Assembly: GCA_030832235.1 (NCBI GenBank) | Contig: JAURJO010000525.1 | Location: 1 to 6,239 of the forward strand | Direction: 5' to 3' | Source of the DNA: Verrucomicrobiota bacterium | Lineage (GTDB): Bacteria > Verrucomicrobiota > Verrucomicrobiia > Opitutales > Opitutaceae | DNA length: 6,239 bases | In this document: in pieces, positions 6,187 through 6,239 of the stretch | Position numbering within the stretch: the first letter of the stretch is position 1 | Layout of the letters: each line of letters opens with the position of its first letter | Notes under the pieces: generated by a model | Seen by the model: the letters and a program-made list of their open reading frames with translations, nothing else | Database searches by the model: none | Told to the model about the DNA's origin: nothing | Made by a program: the position numbers and the translations under genes

Positions 6187-6239
6187 TCAGATCGTAGGCC
6201 TCGCCGGGCTCTGCGCCGTAGCGATTTCCTCACCGCTGA
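6187..6239 (-). CDS. Possible C-terminal end of an upstream gene
   Basis: On the minus strand, in a frame different from the GT-C gene, codons from 6237 read SGEEIATAQSPARPTI and then a TGA at 6187-6189. Third-position GC in these few codons is higher than in the GT-C frame over the same bases. A stop here would leave about 75 bases before the preferred GT-C start at 6110. Sixteen codons are too few to recognise a family, so this is only a hint that another gene enters from the right. Confidence 0.22.
   Translation of the reverse strand, partial: SGEEIATAQSPARPTI

Noticed and set aside
1..6239. tRNA, rRNA, CRISPR array, insertion sequence or attachment site
   Set aside because: I saw no cloverleaf-like sequence, regularly spaced repeats, transposase-like protein or terminal inverted repeats; base composition looks even across the window.

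Overview
The window is GC-rich, and every well-supported gene lies on the minus strand, so genes are read from high to low coordinates. Several things point to Verrucomicrobiota, most likely an Opitutae-like bacterium. These are a truncated PQQ-like beta-propeller secretory protein with a W-x-R-W-R-G-P-N N-terminus, a TIGR03663 (Agl23-like) membrane protein, and a group-2-like sigma-70 factor. This assignment comes from family recognition and base composition only; no database search was run.

Layout in transcription order: (1) 6187-6239 may hold the last codons of an upstream gene, at low confidence. (2) 4629-6110 encodes a polytopic GT-C-fold TIGR03663 protein. (3) 3931-4632 encodes a GT2 glycosyltransferase of the polyprenyl-phosphate sugar synthase type. 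(4) 3089-3934 encodes a compact ApbE-like FAD:protein FMN transferase without a signal peptide. (5) 1539-3092 encodes an exported serine hydrolase of the beta-lactamase/PBP4*/EstB family. These four genes form an unbroken chain of 4-base stop/start overlaps (GTGA, ATGA, ATGA), so they are almost certainly one translationally coupled operon. (6) A 179-base gap at 1360-1538 holds several inverted repeats and a weak promoter candidate. (7) 274-1359 encodes the sigma factor, followed by a strong hairpin terminator at 223-247. (8) 1-161 is the N-terminal part of a secreted PQQ-like beta-propeller protein that runs off the window.

Functionally, the GT2 enzyme probably loads a sugar from a nucleotide donor onto a polyprenyl phosphate, and the GT-C protein could use that lipid-linked sugar on the outer face of the membrane. 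The flavinylation-type enzyme and the exported serine hydrolase are coupled to this pair but have no obvious biochemical link to it. That makes the operon the most interesting part of the window. No RNA genes, mobile elements or CRISPR arrays were seen.
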